A DNA stretch of 64,000 bases from Oceanospirillales bacterium (GTDB lineage Bacteria; Pseudomonadota; Gammaproteobacteria; Pseudomonadales; Balneatricaceae). Position 1 is the first letter of the stretch, and each line of letters opens with the position of its first letter. The notes below the pieces were generated by a model, which was given only the letters and a program-made list of their open reading frames with translations, made no database searches and was not told the origin of the DNA. The position numbers and the translations under genes are program-made. This document shows positions 19,366 to 28,626 of the stretch, piece by piece. The DNA lies in the NCBI GenBank assembly GCA_018223185.1, contig JAAEYW010000002.1:248001-312000 (forward strand), in the 5' to 3' direction.

Positions 19366-20760
19366 ATGCTTTATCGGGAAGTTAACTTTGACGGACTGAT
19401 CGGCCCAAGTCATAACTATGCGGGCCTGTCTCCGGGTAATATCGCCTCGGGTCAACATAAAGGGGAGATCGCATCACCGCGACAAGCCGCTCTTCAGGGA
19501 CTGGAAAAAATGTGGCGACTGGTGCAGCTGGGGCAGGAGCAGGGGGTTTTACCACCGGCCCCCCGGCCCGATATTGAAACATTACAGCGTCTCGGCTTCA
19601 GCGGTTCCATTCCGGAGGCAATCAGACAAGCCTATCGTCAGGCTCCCCATCTACTGGCCTCATGCTATTCCGCATCCACCATGTGGGCCGCCAATACGGC
19701 CACCGTGTCGGCCAGCAAAGACTGCCCGGACGGCAGGGTTCACTTTACTCCGGCCAATCTGATCACCACTCTCCACCGCTCAATTGAAACGAACTATAGC
19801 GCCGCCATGCTAAAACGGATTTTCAGTGATCCGGCCCATTTCTGCCATCACTCACCACTCCCCTGCCAGACCGATTATGCTGATGAAGGAGCGGCCAACC
19901 ATACGCGGCTGTGCAGCTCTCACAACCAACCTGGGATAACTCTGCTGGTCTACGGTCGTGGCAGCGATAGCCCGGTTCCGAAGCGCTATCCTGCCCGACA
20001 GACGCTTGCCGCCTGTGAAGCTCTGGTCCGACAGCATCAACTGCCCGCCGCTAATGTAGTTATTGCACAACAAAATCCGACAGTGATTGATCAGGGAGTA
20101 TTTCATCATGATGTTATCGGTGTCGGCCACCGTAACTTTCTGATGCTGCATCAGGACTCATTGTTTAATCAGCCGCAGGTACTGCAGCAACTGCAGCAGC
20201 AGTGGCAACAACCTGGTCACTTCAGGGGAGAGCCTCTGATTATTACCGAATTCAATGAGGATATTCTCAGTGTCCGGGACGCGGTTTCCAGCTATCTGTT
20301 TAATAGCCAGCTGATCAGCTTATCGCAGCCTGTTTTATCAAACCCAAGCCCTGATGACACCCAAAGCCCTGATACGGACCAGATGCTGTTACTGGCGCCC
20401 ACCAACTGCCAGGCTTCCGACGCAGCACTGAAAGCCATAGACTGGTTAATTACTGGCGATAACCCGGTATCGGCCGTTGAGTATATCGACCTGACGCAAA
20501 GTATGAACAACGGTGGAGGCCCCGCCTGCCTGCGGCTCAGAGTTCCGCTCAATCAGACTGAGCTAAATGCAGTTCACCCGGGCGCTATGCTTGATTTCAC
20601 ACTCTATAACCGGCTGAAAAGCTGGATCAACAAACACTACCGGGAACAGCTCACTGCAGATGATCTGGCAGACCCGTGCCTGCCGGTAGAGATTCAGGCA
20701 GCCCTGGATGAACTTACTGAGATACTAGAGCTCCCGCGGTTCTACCCGTTTCAGGTATAA
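19366..20760 (+). CDS. astB: N-succinylarginine dihydrolase AstB
   Basis: A 464-residue amidinotransferase-fold enzyme that hydrolyses succinylarginine to succinylornithine, two ammonia and CO2. The N-terminus FDGLIGPSHNYAGLSPGN is diagnostic. The catalytic Cys is in GGGPACLRLRV, and a conserved His is in NPTVIDQGVFHHDVI. GGAGG lies seven bases before the ATG. It is the last gene of the operon; the protein is slightly longer than the 440-450 residues usual for the family. Confidence 0.95.
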   Translation: MLYREVNFDGLIGPSHNYAGLSPGNIASGQHKGEIASPRQAALQGLEKMWRLVQLGQEQGVLPPAPRPDIETLQRLGFSGSIPEAIRQAYRQAPHLLASCYSASTMWAANTATVSASKDCPDGRVHFTPANLITTLHRSIETNYSAAMLKRIFSDPAHFCHHSPLPCQTDYADEGAANHTRLCSSHNQPGITLLVYGRGSDSPVPKRYPARQTLAACEALVRQHQLPAANVVIAQQNPTVIDQGVFHHDVIGVGHRNFLMLHQDSLFNQPQVLQQLQQQWQQPGHFRGEPLIITEFNEDILSVRDAVSSYLFNSQLISLSQPVLSNPSPDDTQSPDTDQMLLLAPTNCQASDAALKAIDWLITGDNPVSAVEYIDLTQSMNNGGGPACLRLRVPLNQTELNAVHPGAMLDFTLYNRLKSWINKHYREQLTADDLADPCLPVEIQAALDELTEILELPRFYPFQV

Positions 20761-20800
20761 GAATACACACTTTTATTGCAATCATACCTATACTCTCACA

Positions 20801-23557
20801 ATGACGTTTAAAATGACCGGCAGAGTTTACATCGCAGTCCTGGTATATATTGCCTGGGTTGTACTTTATCTTGTGTGGGATTACTCACACGAGCAGGATC
20901 GTATCTATCAACAGATTAATAACACTCTGATCAGCAGCGCCCTCGCCGCCCCTCTGTTACTGCCCGACAACTTCCATCACCAGGGTATGAAGCCCGATGA
21001 TATTGCCCCATCAGAAGACCTGAAAAACACATTACAGCTATCTCAATATGCTCAGAGTAGTAACGCTGCCTACATCTATACTCTGATTAAGCAGGGAGAC
21101 ACTGTCTATTTCACCAGTTCCAGCGCCACAGAGGCTGAAATTAAAGCGGGCCAGGAGCTATACAGCTATTTCGACACCTACAATCAGGCTGATCCGAGAA
21201 TTGATGAAGTTTTTGCCGATAAAACTCAACTGTTTCTTGAGATCACTGACGAGTGGGGGAACTTTCGCAGCGTCTTTATTCCCCAGAAATCCCCTGATGG
21301 CACCCTCTTTATTACTGCGGCCGATATGGAAATAAGCCAGATTGAGTCCCTGTTGAATCAGCGACTCGCCAAGCAAATAGGGCTCGCCGCTATATTCTTA
21401 CTGTTTCTGTTGCCGGTCATGCTCACCTTCTCTGCCGCTCAGCGCCGCTGGGCAAGAAACCTGGAAGTCAGTGTCCGGGAACGCACCCGGGAGCTGCATG
21501 CCAGCGAAAAACGCCTCAGTTCAATCATTGAACACTCCCCTGTCGGCATTTTCCACTATGACCAGAATGCGGTCATCACGATGATCAACCACCGCTTTGA
21601 GAAGGTTGTGGGTTCCACAGATAAAGTCCTGGTTGGCTTCAACATGCTGGAAAAACTCATCGATAAAAAGCTCCGTGGGGCCCTGCAAGATGCATTACAA
21701 GGTAAAGTCGGGCGTTTTGAAGGCCCTTATGTCTCGGTTACAGGCCAGCGGAAAATATATCTGATCGCCGAGTTTGTGCCTCTGCGGGATGCTCAGGGTC
21801 GGATAAACGGTGGAGTTGGCGTCTTCAACGATGTAACAGAACAACACACCACTACCAATACGTTGAACAAGCTCTCAATGGCGGTGGAACAAAGCCCTAA
21901 CGTTGTTGTAATAACCGATGCCAGCGGCCAGATCGAGTATGTTAACCCCCGTTTCACGGATATTACCGGCTATTATCCGGAAGAAGTGATCGGTAAAAAT
22001 CCCCGGCTGCTGAACTCAGGAGAGACCGCAACCGAGATCTATAGCGATCTGTGGAAAACCCTGCTCTCCGGGCAGGCGTGGCGTGGCGTATTTCATAACC
22101 GGAAAAAGAATGGCGAGCTTTACTGGGCCGAAGAGGTTATATCTCCCATCATGAATACCGCTGGCGAAATCACTCATTTTATTGCCCTGCAGGAAGATAT
22201 CACTGAAGTACGCAGAATTTCCGATGAGATAAACTTCCAAACCACCCATGACTCTCTTACCGGGCTATTAAATCGCCGACAGTTTGAAAATGAGCTGACC
22301 CGGATAGTCGAACACGCACATAAACATCACTCCCACCACGTCCTGTGCTTTATCGATATCGACCAGTTTAAGATCGTCAACGACACCTGTGGACACATGG
22401 CGGGGGATGATCTGCTGCGCCAGATAGGTAACCTTATCAGAGATAAGCTTCGCAGCCGTGATATCCTGGCGCGTCCCGGTGGCGATGAGTTTCTGATGCT
22501 GCTTGAGAATGCCAGCCTGGCACAGGGTGAACGGGTGGTACAGATGGTCATGAATGACCTGAAACAGTTTCGCTTCCAGTGGGAAGACCACAGTTTTCCG
22601 GTTGAGATCAGTGCGGGACTGACAGTGATAGACCAGCAGACCTCCAGCGCAATTGGTGCTATGCAGGATGTTGATACCGCCTGTTACACTGCCAAAGACG
22701 CGGGCCGCAACCGGTTCCATATCTACAATGACAACGATGAACAGCAACTGATTCGAAAAGGCTATATCCAGTGGGCCAGCGAGATCCACCGCGCCCTGGA
22801 TGAAAATAGTTTCCGGCTCTACGTTCAACCTATTGAACCCCTGCAAAAACAGCAGAACACAAGCTATGAGGTGCTTATCCGGCTGCTGTCTGAATCTGGC
22901 GATCTGGTCGCCCCGGGAGCCTTCCTCCCGGCTGCTGAGCGATACAATATAGCGTCACAGATCGATCGCTGGGTGATCCAGAACACCCTTCAGTGGATGA
23001 CAAAAAATATCGATCAACTTCGCCATGTCGATAGCCTGGCGATTAATCTGTCTGGCCAGTCATTGGGTGATGATGCCCTGCTGGGGTACATTATCCGCAG
23101 CATTGAGCAGGGGGTTGTACCCCCACGCATGATCAAGTTTGAGATCACAGAAACAGCGGCGATTGCTAATCTCAAAGATGCCCAGATATTTATCCGTTCA
23201 CTGAAAAATCTCGGTTGCCGCTTTGCCCTTGATGACTTCGGCAGTGGCCTCTCCTCATTCGCTTACCTGAAAAACCTGCCGGTCGACCTGCTCAAAATCG
23301 ATGGTATGTTCGTGCGCAACATTATCGCCGACCCGATCGACGAAGCGATGGTCCGTTCAATCAATGAGGTCGGCCATATCATGGGCATGGAGACTATCGC
23401 AGAGTTCGTTGAAACTGACGAGATTATGGAGCGGCTCCAACAGCTGGGTGTGGATTATGCTCAGGGCTACGCCATCAGCCGTCCGCGGCCTATCAACTCC
23501 ATTCTGAACACTGCGACTGCGACAGCGGTAGCCGAAACCAGCTCCGAACTAACCTGA
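20801..23557 (+). CDS. Membrane PAS-PAS-GGDEF-EAL protein
   Basis: A 918-residue c-di-GMP enzyme. A membrane helix at about residues 8-27, a periplasmic region of about 160 residues and a second helix at about 190-212 precede two PAS/PAC domains (about 238-350 and 355-475). The GGDEF domain has an intact motif (RPGGDEF) and an RxxD site (RSRD). The EAL domain reads EVLIRL in place of EAL but keeps NLS, FEITETA, DDFGSG, LKIDGMF and the late acidic residue in AEFVET. This variant is common in PAS-linked EAL proteins. It starts 40 bp after astB, and read-through from the AST operon is possible since no terminator is visible. It ends 10 bp from the convergent sensor kinase gene. Confidence 0.9.
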   Translation: MTFKMTGRVYIAVLVYIAWVVLYLVWDYSHEQDRIYQQINNTLISSALAAPLLLPDNFHHQGMKPDDIAPSEDLKNTLQLSQYAQSSNAAYIYTLIKQGDTVYFTSSSATEAEIKAGQELYSYFDTYNQADPRIDEVFADKTQLFLEITDEWGNFRSVFIPQKSPDGTLFITAADMEISQIESLLNQRLAKQIGLAAIFLLFLLPVMLTFSAAQRRWARNLEVSVRERTRELHASEKRLSSIIEHSPVGIFHYDQNAVITMINHRFEKVVGSTDKVLVGFNMLEKLIDKKLRGALQDALQGKVGRFEGPYVSVTGQRKIYLIAEFVPLRDAQGRINGGVGVFNDVTEQHTTTNTLNKLSMAVEQSPNVVVITDASGQIEYVNPRFTDITGYYPEEVIGKNPRLLNSGETATEIYSDLWKTLLSGQAWRGVFHNRKKNGELYWAEEVISPIMNTAGEITHFIALQEDITEVRRISDEINFQTTHDSLTGLLNRRQFENELTRIVEHAHKHHSHHVLCFIDIDQFKIVNDTCGHMAGDDLLRQIGNLIRDKLRSRDILARPGGDEFLMLLENASLAQGERVVQMVMNDLKQFRFQWEDHSFPVEISAGLTVIDQQTSSAIGAMQDVDTACYTAKDAGRNRFHIYNDNDEQQLIRKGYIQWASEIHRALDENSFRLYVQPIEPLQKQQNTSYEVLIRLLSESGDLVAPGAFLPAAERYNIASQIDRWVIQNTLQWMTKNIDQLRHVDSLAINLSGQSLGDDALLGYIIRSIEQGVVPPRMIKFEITETAAIANLKDAQIFIRSLKNLGCRFALDDFGSGLSSFAYLKNLPVDLLKIDGMFVRNIIADPIDEAMVRSINEVGHIMGMETIAEFVETDEIMERLQQLGVDYAQGYAISRPRPINSILNTATATAVAETSSELT

Positions 23558-23567
23558 CCCGCTTCGC

Positions 23568-24872
23568 TCAGGCCTTGGGAAATGACAACAACAGTTGCAG
23601 GCCTTTACCCGCTTCGCTGCTGGCCGTGAGTGTTCCGCCCAGTATCTGCACCGCCCGCTGGGCGATACTAAGACCGAGACCATAACCATTCTGCTGACCG
23701 GTGAAACGGACAAAGGGTTTAAACATCTTGTCTAACTGCTCAGGACTGAGTCCCGGCCCCGTGTCAGCGACTCTGATCAGCACTTTTCCTGCAACACGCT
23801 CTGCCGAAATAGTAATCTCAGTGCCTGCTGGCGTGTGCTTAACCGCGTTTCCCAGAATGTTGTTCAGTGCACGCTCCAGCAGCGCAGGGTTGCCTTTTAT
23901 ACGATAGGCGACCGGCGTCCAGTGCACTGGATGATGTGGAGCACTGAAGCGGAAGTCCTCTACCAGAGTATTGATCACCTTCTTCAGTTCAAAGCGCTCA
24001 TCTGAAACGTCCATCTGCTCCAGCCGGGAAAGGCTGAGAATCTCATCGATCAGTCGGTTAATCCGGTCACATTCCTGATTAATCCGTTCAATATACTGTT
24101 GATCGGCCTCAGGGATTTTCTGCCCTGCGAGCCCTGCTGCCATCTGTAACCGCGCCAGCGGAGCACGCAGTTCATGAGACACATCCTGCAACAGATGAGT
24201 ATTGGACTGCAGTGTTTTTTCGACATACTCAGCCATACGATTGAATTCCCGGCTCAGTTCACCGATCTCATCACCGCGGCGGCTGAGACCATCATCGGTC
24301 CGGGCACTGAGATCGCCGTTATAGAGGTCGCGGGTATACTGACGCAGGCGGTTAACCGGCCTTACCACCATCAGGCTGATCAGCAGTGCAGCGATGGCGG
24401 CAACCACCATTAACAGCACGACCTGAACAGAAAGAAAGAAGCCGAACAGTTTCGCTCCCAGGTCTGGACGGGTGCGGGTTTCAGCCACCACCTGATATTT
24501 CCGGCTGGTGTCTGAGATCACAGTGAACACCATCGGATTTCGATACTTCCTGACATCGTCATGACCGAAGATAACCTGCCCGGTATTCAGCTCGGTAATC
24601 TGCACCCGGGAGGGGAAAAAACGCGGTTCCTCATGATGATCATCATGAAAGCGTCGCCACTCTTTCCGGGATGGCAAGTGACCATCACGCTCATAACGGT
24701 CGATCAACAGCTCTGCCTGTCCCAGGACTCTGGCACTGAACACGTCACGATCACGCTGCTGTTCTGAAAGGTGACCAATCACAAAAGCGGTCAGGGCGAT
24801 CACCAGAAAACTGGTGAGCCAAACGGTGACAAATATTTTCAGAAAAAGTCGTTTATACCAGCGAATCGCCAT
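23568..24872 (-). CDS. CpxA-like sensor histidine kinase
   Basis: A 434-residue two-component sensor. Membrane helices lie at about 12-34 and 145-168, with a periplasmic loop rich in His and acidic residues (RRFHDDHHEE) that may bind metal. A HAMP linker precedes the DHp helix with His233 in SHELRAPLARL. The ATPase domain has the N, G1 and G2 boxes (NILGNAVKH, VADTGPGLS, GYGLGLSIA). It is encoded 37 bp downstream of its response regulator in the same operon. The motifs and the divergent CpxP-like gene point to the Cpx envelope-stress family. Confidence 0.9.
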   Translation of the reverse strand: MAIRWYKRLFLKIFVTVWLTSFLVIALTAFVIGHLSEQQRDRDVFSARVLGQAELLIDRYERDGHLPSRKEWRRFHDDHHEEPRFFPSRVQITELNTGQVIFGHDDVRKYRNPMVFTVISDTSRKYQVVAETRTRPDLGAKLFGFFLSVQVVLLMVVAAIAALLISLMVVRPVNRLRQYTRDLYNGDLSARTDDGLSRRGDEIGELSREFNRMAEYVEKTLQSNTHLLQDVSHELRAPLARLQMAAGLAGQKIPEADQQYIERINQECDRINRLIDEILSLSRLEQMDVSDERFELKKVINTLVEDFRFSAPHHPVHWTPVAYRIKGNPALLERALNNILGNAVKHTPAGTEITISAERVAGKVLIRVADTGPGLSPEQLDKMFKPFVRFTGQQNGYGLGLSIAQRAVQILGGTLTASSEAGKGLQLLLSFPKA

Positions 24873-24909
24873 CAGTGTTGCCTGCCTTTATTCGCACATC
24901 GAGATATCA

Positions 24910-25611
24910 TTACTCGTTTACCAACATATAGCCCGCTCCACGCACCGTTTTAATCAACTCCCGATCAGGCAGGACCGCCGCCAGTTTTTGCCGCACCCTG
25001 CTGACATGTACATCGATCGCCCGGTCATAGGCGGTCAGTTTGCGATGCAATACTTTCTCGGTAAGGTCATCTTTACTCACAATGGTGCCCGCCGAACGCA
25101 TCAGCTCTGCCAGCACATTAAATTCGGCACTGGTTAACTCAAGCTCTGCGTCAGACACCCGAACCTGTCGTTTGCCGGAATCCAGTTCTATGCCATGAAG
25201 ACCAAACCTGTCTGAATTATCCTCTGGTGCGGATTGCTGCCCGCTACGACGCAGAACCGCCCGGATGCGGGCCACCAGTTCACGGGGATTACAGGGCTTA
25301 CCCAGATAATCATCGGCGCCCATCTCCAGTCCGATAATCCGGTCAATATCTTCACCCCGTCCGGTCAGCATGATCACCGGGGTTTTAATGCGGGGCCGGA
25401 CCTGCTGTAACAACTCAAGGCCGCTCTGGCCTGGCATCATAATGTCAAAAATCAGCAGATCATAACTGCCGTCCTGCTGTAATAGTGGCAGAGCCTGTTC
25501 AACGCTATGGGCAAAACTGACGTCAAAGCCTTCAGACTGAAGATACTGTCCCATCAGCTCACACAGTTCCTGATCATCATCCACCAGCAACAATTTAACG
25601 TTCTCACTCAT
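24910..25611 (-). CDS. CpxR-like response regulator
   Basis: A 233-residue OmpR-family regulator. The receiver has acidic D11-D12, phosphoacceptor Asp56 in LIFDIMMPG and the conserved Lys in GKP. The C-terminal winged helix carries VLHRKLTAYDRAIDVHVSRVRQKL and ends with IKTVRGAGYML. It forms an operon with the kinase gene. Three TTTAC half-sites in the divergent promoter region are candidate targets, suggesting control of both itself and the CpxP-like gene. Confidence 0.92.
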   Translation of the reverse strand: MSENVKLLLVDDDQELCELMGQYLQSEGFDVSFAHSVEQALPLLQQDGSYDLLIFDIMMPGQSGLELLQQVRPRIKTPVIMLTGRGEDIDRIIGLEMGADDYLGKPCNPRELVARIRAVLRRSGQQSAPEDNSDRFGLHGIELDSGKRQVRVSDAELELTSAEFNVLAELMRSAGTIVSKDDLTEKVLHRKLTAYDRAIDVHVSRVRQKLAAVLPDRELIKTVRGAGYMLVNE

Positions 25612-25681
25612 AATGCGCTCCCTTTCCAGATAGTGTCAGAGTAATCAAGCCCGCAGGGAATTTCATCTGCCTGCCCCCCCC

Positions 25682-25707
25682 TTTACCAAACTTTACACCG
25701 CCTTTAC
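25682..25707. promoter_or_regulatory. Three CpxR-type half-sites
   Basis: TTTAC occurs at 25682, 25692 and 25703 (GTAAA on the minus strand), spaced 10 and 11 bp. The first pair is GTAAA-N5-GTAAA, the E. coli CpxR box. They lie between the divergent regulator and CpxP-like genes. Confidence 0.75.
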
Positions 25708-25773
25708 CCAACTTAGCAGGGGGCAGAGTCATACTGCATCCATCGAAACAAGCAATGCTTCAGGAGAACAACC

Positions 25774-26256
25774 ATGCGCAAACAACTCATTATAGGTATC
25801 ACAGCCGCAATTATCGGTGCCGGTGCGCTAAGCGCAGGTCTGGCATCAGCTAAAGATGGCTGGGACCATTACGGTGAACGCCACGAAGGTGGGCACCATG
25901 GGAAATATGAACAGATGGACGGCAAACATTCTGCCATGCGGATGACAATGATGACAGAAAAGCTCAACCTGACTGATGAACAGCAAACACAGATGCAGGA
26001 ACTTTTCAAAAGCAAACAAGGTCGGATGCAGAACCAGCGAGGCTCAATGAGAGATATGCATAATGCCCTGAGGGATCTGGATGTGAATGCTGCTGACTAC
26101 GACCAGCAGGTCGCCGATCTGGTTACTAAAGCTCAGGAGAAAACCGCACAGATGATTCAGATGCGCGCTCAGCAGAAAAAAGCGATGTTTGCGATTCTGA
26201 CCCCGGAACAACAGCAAACATTTATGGAGATGCGTCCCGAAAAACCACGTCATTAA
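25774..26256 (+). CDS. Spy/CpxP family periplasmic protein
   Basis: A 160-residue protein with a signal peptide ending near ASA-K and a mature part rich in His, Met and charged residues. Two LTxxQ motifs (LTDEQQTQM and LTPEQQQTF) define the Spy/CpxP family of periplasmic chaperones. CpxP dampens CpxA signalling and Spy holds unfolded proteins. The divergent position next to the CpxRA-like operon favours a CpxP role. The His-rich start (HHGKYEQMDGKH) could bind metal. AGGAG lies eight bases before the ATG, and a strong terminator follows. Confidence 0.9.
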   Translation: MRKQLIIGITAAIIGAGALSAGLASAKDGWDHYGERHEGGHHGKYEQMDGKHSAMRMTMMTEKLNLTDEQQTQMQELFKSKQGRMQNQRGSMRDMHNALRDLDVNAADYDQQVADLVTKAQEKTAQMIQMRAQQKKAMFAILTPEQQQTFMEMRPEKPRH

Positions 26257-26273
26257 CCACTTAAGTTTTATCA

Positions 26274-26311
26274 GGGCCGGCTGAATCAGGCTCCAGCCGG
26301 TCCGCTTTTTT
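26274..26311 (+). terminator. Terminator after CpxP-like gene
   Basis: A 10-bp stem (GGGCCGGCTG with CAGCCGGTCC) is followed by GC and seven T, a strong rho-independent terminator. Confidence 0.9.
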
Positions 26312-26630
26312 TATTCACCCCTGTATGACTCTCATCATATATTCATCAGCACCTTTAAACGGGCCATTTACCCTGCTTTAAGCAGGGCTTTTTTTGGGTT
26401 CTTCGCGTGTTATGGGGAAGGATATAGAAACATCGATATCTTCATGGTTAAGCCCGTTTGGCGAGCTCTCCAGGCAAGAATTCCCGCAGAGCGATCTTTC
26501 ATTGGGGATACCCTATCGTTGCAGGACGCCGCGCCAAAACCAACTGGCGGAGGTCTGAACGCTTGACGCTAAAAAGCGTTTTACCACGATGGAACTCTTT
26601 CCCGGTAAAGCGCGATGAACCTTTTTTATT
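26312..26630. other. Intergenic region with extra hairpin, no clear gene
   Basis: About 320 bp between the CpxP-like terminator and the DUF2799 gene. It holds a second terminator-like hairpin at 26371-26397 (CCCTGCTT-T-AAGCAGGG then CTTTTTTT), which could end an unseen short plus-strand RNA. An open frame at about 26458-26673 overlaps the DUF2799 gene and has low-complexity basic content; I do not regard it as a gene. Confidence 0.4.
26371..26397 (+). terminator. Orphan terminator-like hairpin
   Basis: CCCTGCTT-T-AAGCAGGG followed by CTTTTTTT. It lies 115 bp beyond the CpxP-like stop, behind another terminator, with no gene assigned to it. Confidence 0.6.
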
Positions 26631-27251
26631 TTACAGTTGCCTTCGCAGGTCCGCTTCCAGATCCATCAAATAGCGGCGCTCTATCTGTACCGTCTGCTGT
26701 TGTTGCGTAATCTGATGGGTGCGCAAGCGTATATTATGCTGGAGCTCTTCGAGTTCATTCAGCAGAAAAGAGCGGGTAGCTGATGCAACGCCATCTGCTA
26801 CCAGCTGCTGTCTCTTATCGTTGAGATCTCTTACATCTGCACGCTGATCCGTCCTCAGTTCACTGAGTCGATGTTCCGCATCGCTTAGCAGCGCCACCTG
26901 TTTATATGCCACAGAACCCAGTTCAAAACCCTGCATAAACACCGGTCCAAAGTCGCCACTGCAAACCGGATTAAGTGTCTTGCCATTCCGGGCAGCGGTA
27001 TACCCATTTATCGCAGTACAGTAGCGTGGAATACCCCGGTCATAGCCGAGCAAATACTGATCTATCTGAGGTGCCACACCATACTCATTACAGGCATCCC
27101 GGTGCTGTTCCAGACGGCTGGCCTCACGCCCTGCCACACCATCATTAAAGCCGATGAGCTGCCAGTCTGCCGACAGGCAGTTTTCCCGGTCCAGCGTGGC
27201 ACAGCCCGACAATCCAAGTGCAAGTATTAACATAACTGATCGGCTCTTCAT
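26631..27251 (-). CDS. DUF2799 lipoprotein
   Basis: A 206-residue protein with a lipobox (LSGC, Cys17) that would make it a lipid-anchored envelope protein. The first half matches DUF2799: CLSADWQLIGFNDGVAG, RDACNEYGVAPQIDQYLLGYDRGI, YCTAINGYTAARNGK and an FMQGFELG stretch with conserved Cys residues. The C-terminal third is a long coiled coil. Function is unknown. It is a single gene. Confidence 0.8.
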   Translation of the reverse strand: MKSRSVMLILALGLSGCATLDRENCLSADWQLIGFNDGVAGREASRLEQHRDACNEYGVAPQIDQYLLGYDRGIPRYCTAINGYTAARNGKTLNPVCSGDFGPVFMQGFELGSVAYKQVALLSDAEHRLSELRTDQRADVRDLNDKRQQLVADGVASATRSFLLNELEELQHNIRLRTHQITQQQQTVQIERRYLMDLEADLRRQL

Positions 27252-27335
27252 GCCCCTCTATCCCTCTTTTATGTCCGCTGAGCAGTGTGACAGACCTAAG
27301 CTGAACCAGAGCAGAATACCAGACACCTGTAATAT

Positions 27336-27677
27336 TCAGGGATTAAGGGCATCGATCATTGCCGCACAGATAAAATCATTCTCTGACAGGCCACCGATAG
27401 CATGGGTACTGTAACGCACGACACAGCGACCATATCCCACCTCAAGGTCAGGATGGTGATCTTCTCTGTGTGCGATCCATGCCAGCGAATTAACGAACGC
27501 CATGGTGCGGTAAAAATCTTTAAACAGGAACCTTTTCCGGATTTCAGTGCCGTCGTCATTTAACGCCCAGCCGGGCGCCAGCAGCGCTATCTGTTGCTCG
27601 GCCCCGGCAAATGTCAGCACAGGCGTAGTGCCGTCACAGGGTACACAGCGGCGGTTTTTTAATGGATTTTCAACCAT
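27336..27677 (-). CDS. phhB: Pterin-4a-carbinolamine dehydratase
   Basis: A 113-residue enzyme that dehydrates 4a-hydroxytetrahydropterin, recycling the cofactor of phenylalanine hydroxylase. The active site [19 protein letters not shown] and the following GLSENDF are family hallmarks. No phhA (phenylalanine hydroxylase) is nearby in this window, so it acts with a distant partner or has another pterin role. GGAGAG precedes the ATG. Confidence 0.93.
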   Translation of the reverse strand: MVENPLKNRRCVPCDGTTPVLTFAGAEQQIALLAPGWALNDDGTEIRKRFLFKDFYRTMAFVNSLAWIAHREDHHPDLEVGYGRCVVRYSTHAIGGLSENDFICAAMIDALNP

Positions 27678-27832
27678 CGGACTCTCCGTAAACAGGTATC
27701 TGATAAACAGTATAGCCCGTTACTGACCCAGTTTTGGGCACCGGACAGATTGATTAACCTGATCGCTGAATCCGTGTTAAAGTGCCTCCCTCAAGAGGAC
27801 TGGACTGGACTGAATAGTTTAGGAAATCAACT

Positions 27833-28084
27833 ATGCCAACATATGATTATCGCTGTGAAACCTCCGGTGAGGTGTTTGAAGTGCGCCACCCGATGGCTCT
27901 TAAAATTTCAAGCTGGTCAGACCTCTGTGATATCGGCGGCTTTGACACGGGAACAACACCCGCTGACGCGCCGGTTACCAAGCTGCTGAACACCGGTGGG
28001 GTCATCAGCAATAAAACCCTTAAAAATCCGGAGGCCCCTCCCTGCATGAGCGGCGGGGGTTGTCCCGGACGTTGTGGAATCTGA
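27833..28084 (+). CDS. FmdB-type zinc ribbon small protein
   Basis: An 83-residue protein starting MPTYDYRCETSG, the usual FmdB opening, but the classic CxxC pair is incomplete: one Cys follows Tyr-Arg and another is at LCDIGG. The tail KNPEAPPCMSGGGCPGRCG has three more Cys and is typical of this gammaproteobacterial subgroup. Function is unknown; metal binding is likely. The next gene starts two bases after its stop. Confidence 0.8.
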   Translation: MPTYDYRCETSGEVFEVRHPMALKISSWSDLCDIGGFDTGTTPADAPVTKLLNTGGVISNKTLKNPEAPPCMSGGGCPGRCGI

Positions 28085-28085
28085 T

Positions 28086-28520
28086 ATGTTTTTTAAACGC
28101 TTAGGCAAAATATCACTGTCACCTGTCTTTATGGGGCTTTTTCTCAGCCTTTTGCTATCCACCAGCGCCACTGCCGGACCGTTAAAGCCCACCATGAAAG
28201 AGATGCGGCTTTACTATAAACAAGCCATCGACACCCGGGACCCCGCCGTTTTCAATGAAAAAATCAGCCAGTTTTTAACCGAGTTAAACACCGCCCGGGA
28301 GTTTAAATTTTCACCGGAACGTAAAGCACTCTCCCTCGAAGGGCTGAACAAGGTACAAGCCCTGGTCAGTGGTCTGCCACAGGCAACTGAAACCAACCTT
28401 TCCCAACTGCAAACGCAGCTCAGAGAAGCTGATCAGTTACGGATCGAATATCATAAAAAAGTTAAACCCGGTGTTTTTGAATTATTATTCGATACCCTGA
28501 AAGAGTCATTAGGTCTTTGA
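28086..28520 (+). CDS. Cytochrome b562-like periplasmic protein
   Basis: A 144-residue secreted protein. The ATG at 28086 is preferred over an upstream GTG at 28074 inside the previous gene. The signal peptide ends near ATA-G. The mature part is all-helical with the outline of cytochrome b562: an N-terminal Met in MKEMRLYYKQAID and a C-terminal His in LRIEYHKK, which could be the two haem ligands. Similarity is weak and the family call is tentative. It is coupled to the FmdB-like gene. Confidence 0.55.
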   Translation: MFFKRLGKISLSPVFMGLFLSLLLSTSATAGPLKPTMKEMRLYYKQAIDTRDPAVFNEKISQFLTELNTAREFKFSPERKALSLEGLNKVQALVSGLPQATETNLSQLQTQLREADQLRIEYHKKVKPGVFELLFDTLKESLGL

Positions 28521-28626
28521 TAAGACATTATTTTTAAATGCTCAACTAAAACTGCTGTCAGGTAATAATCAAGCTGTGATATAGATACCCTTATCGTTTA
28601 TTTCACAGAGGCGGCGGTTTCTGCTT

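Noticed and set aside
22268..22846. A 192-codon frame opposite the GGDEF-EAL gene
   Set aside because: It is a shadow of the intact GGDEF domain.
26458..26673. A 71-codon plus-strand frame
   Set aside because: It overlaps the DUF2799 gene, has no clear ribosome binding site and a low-complexity basic translation.
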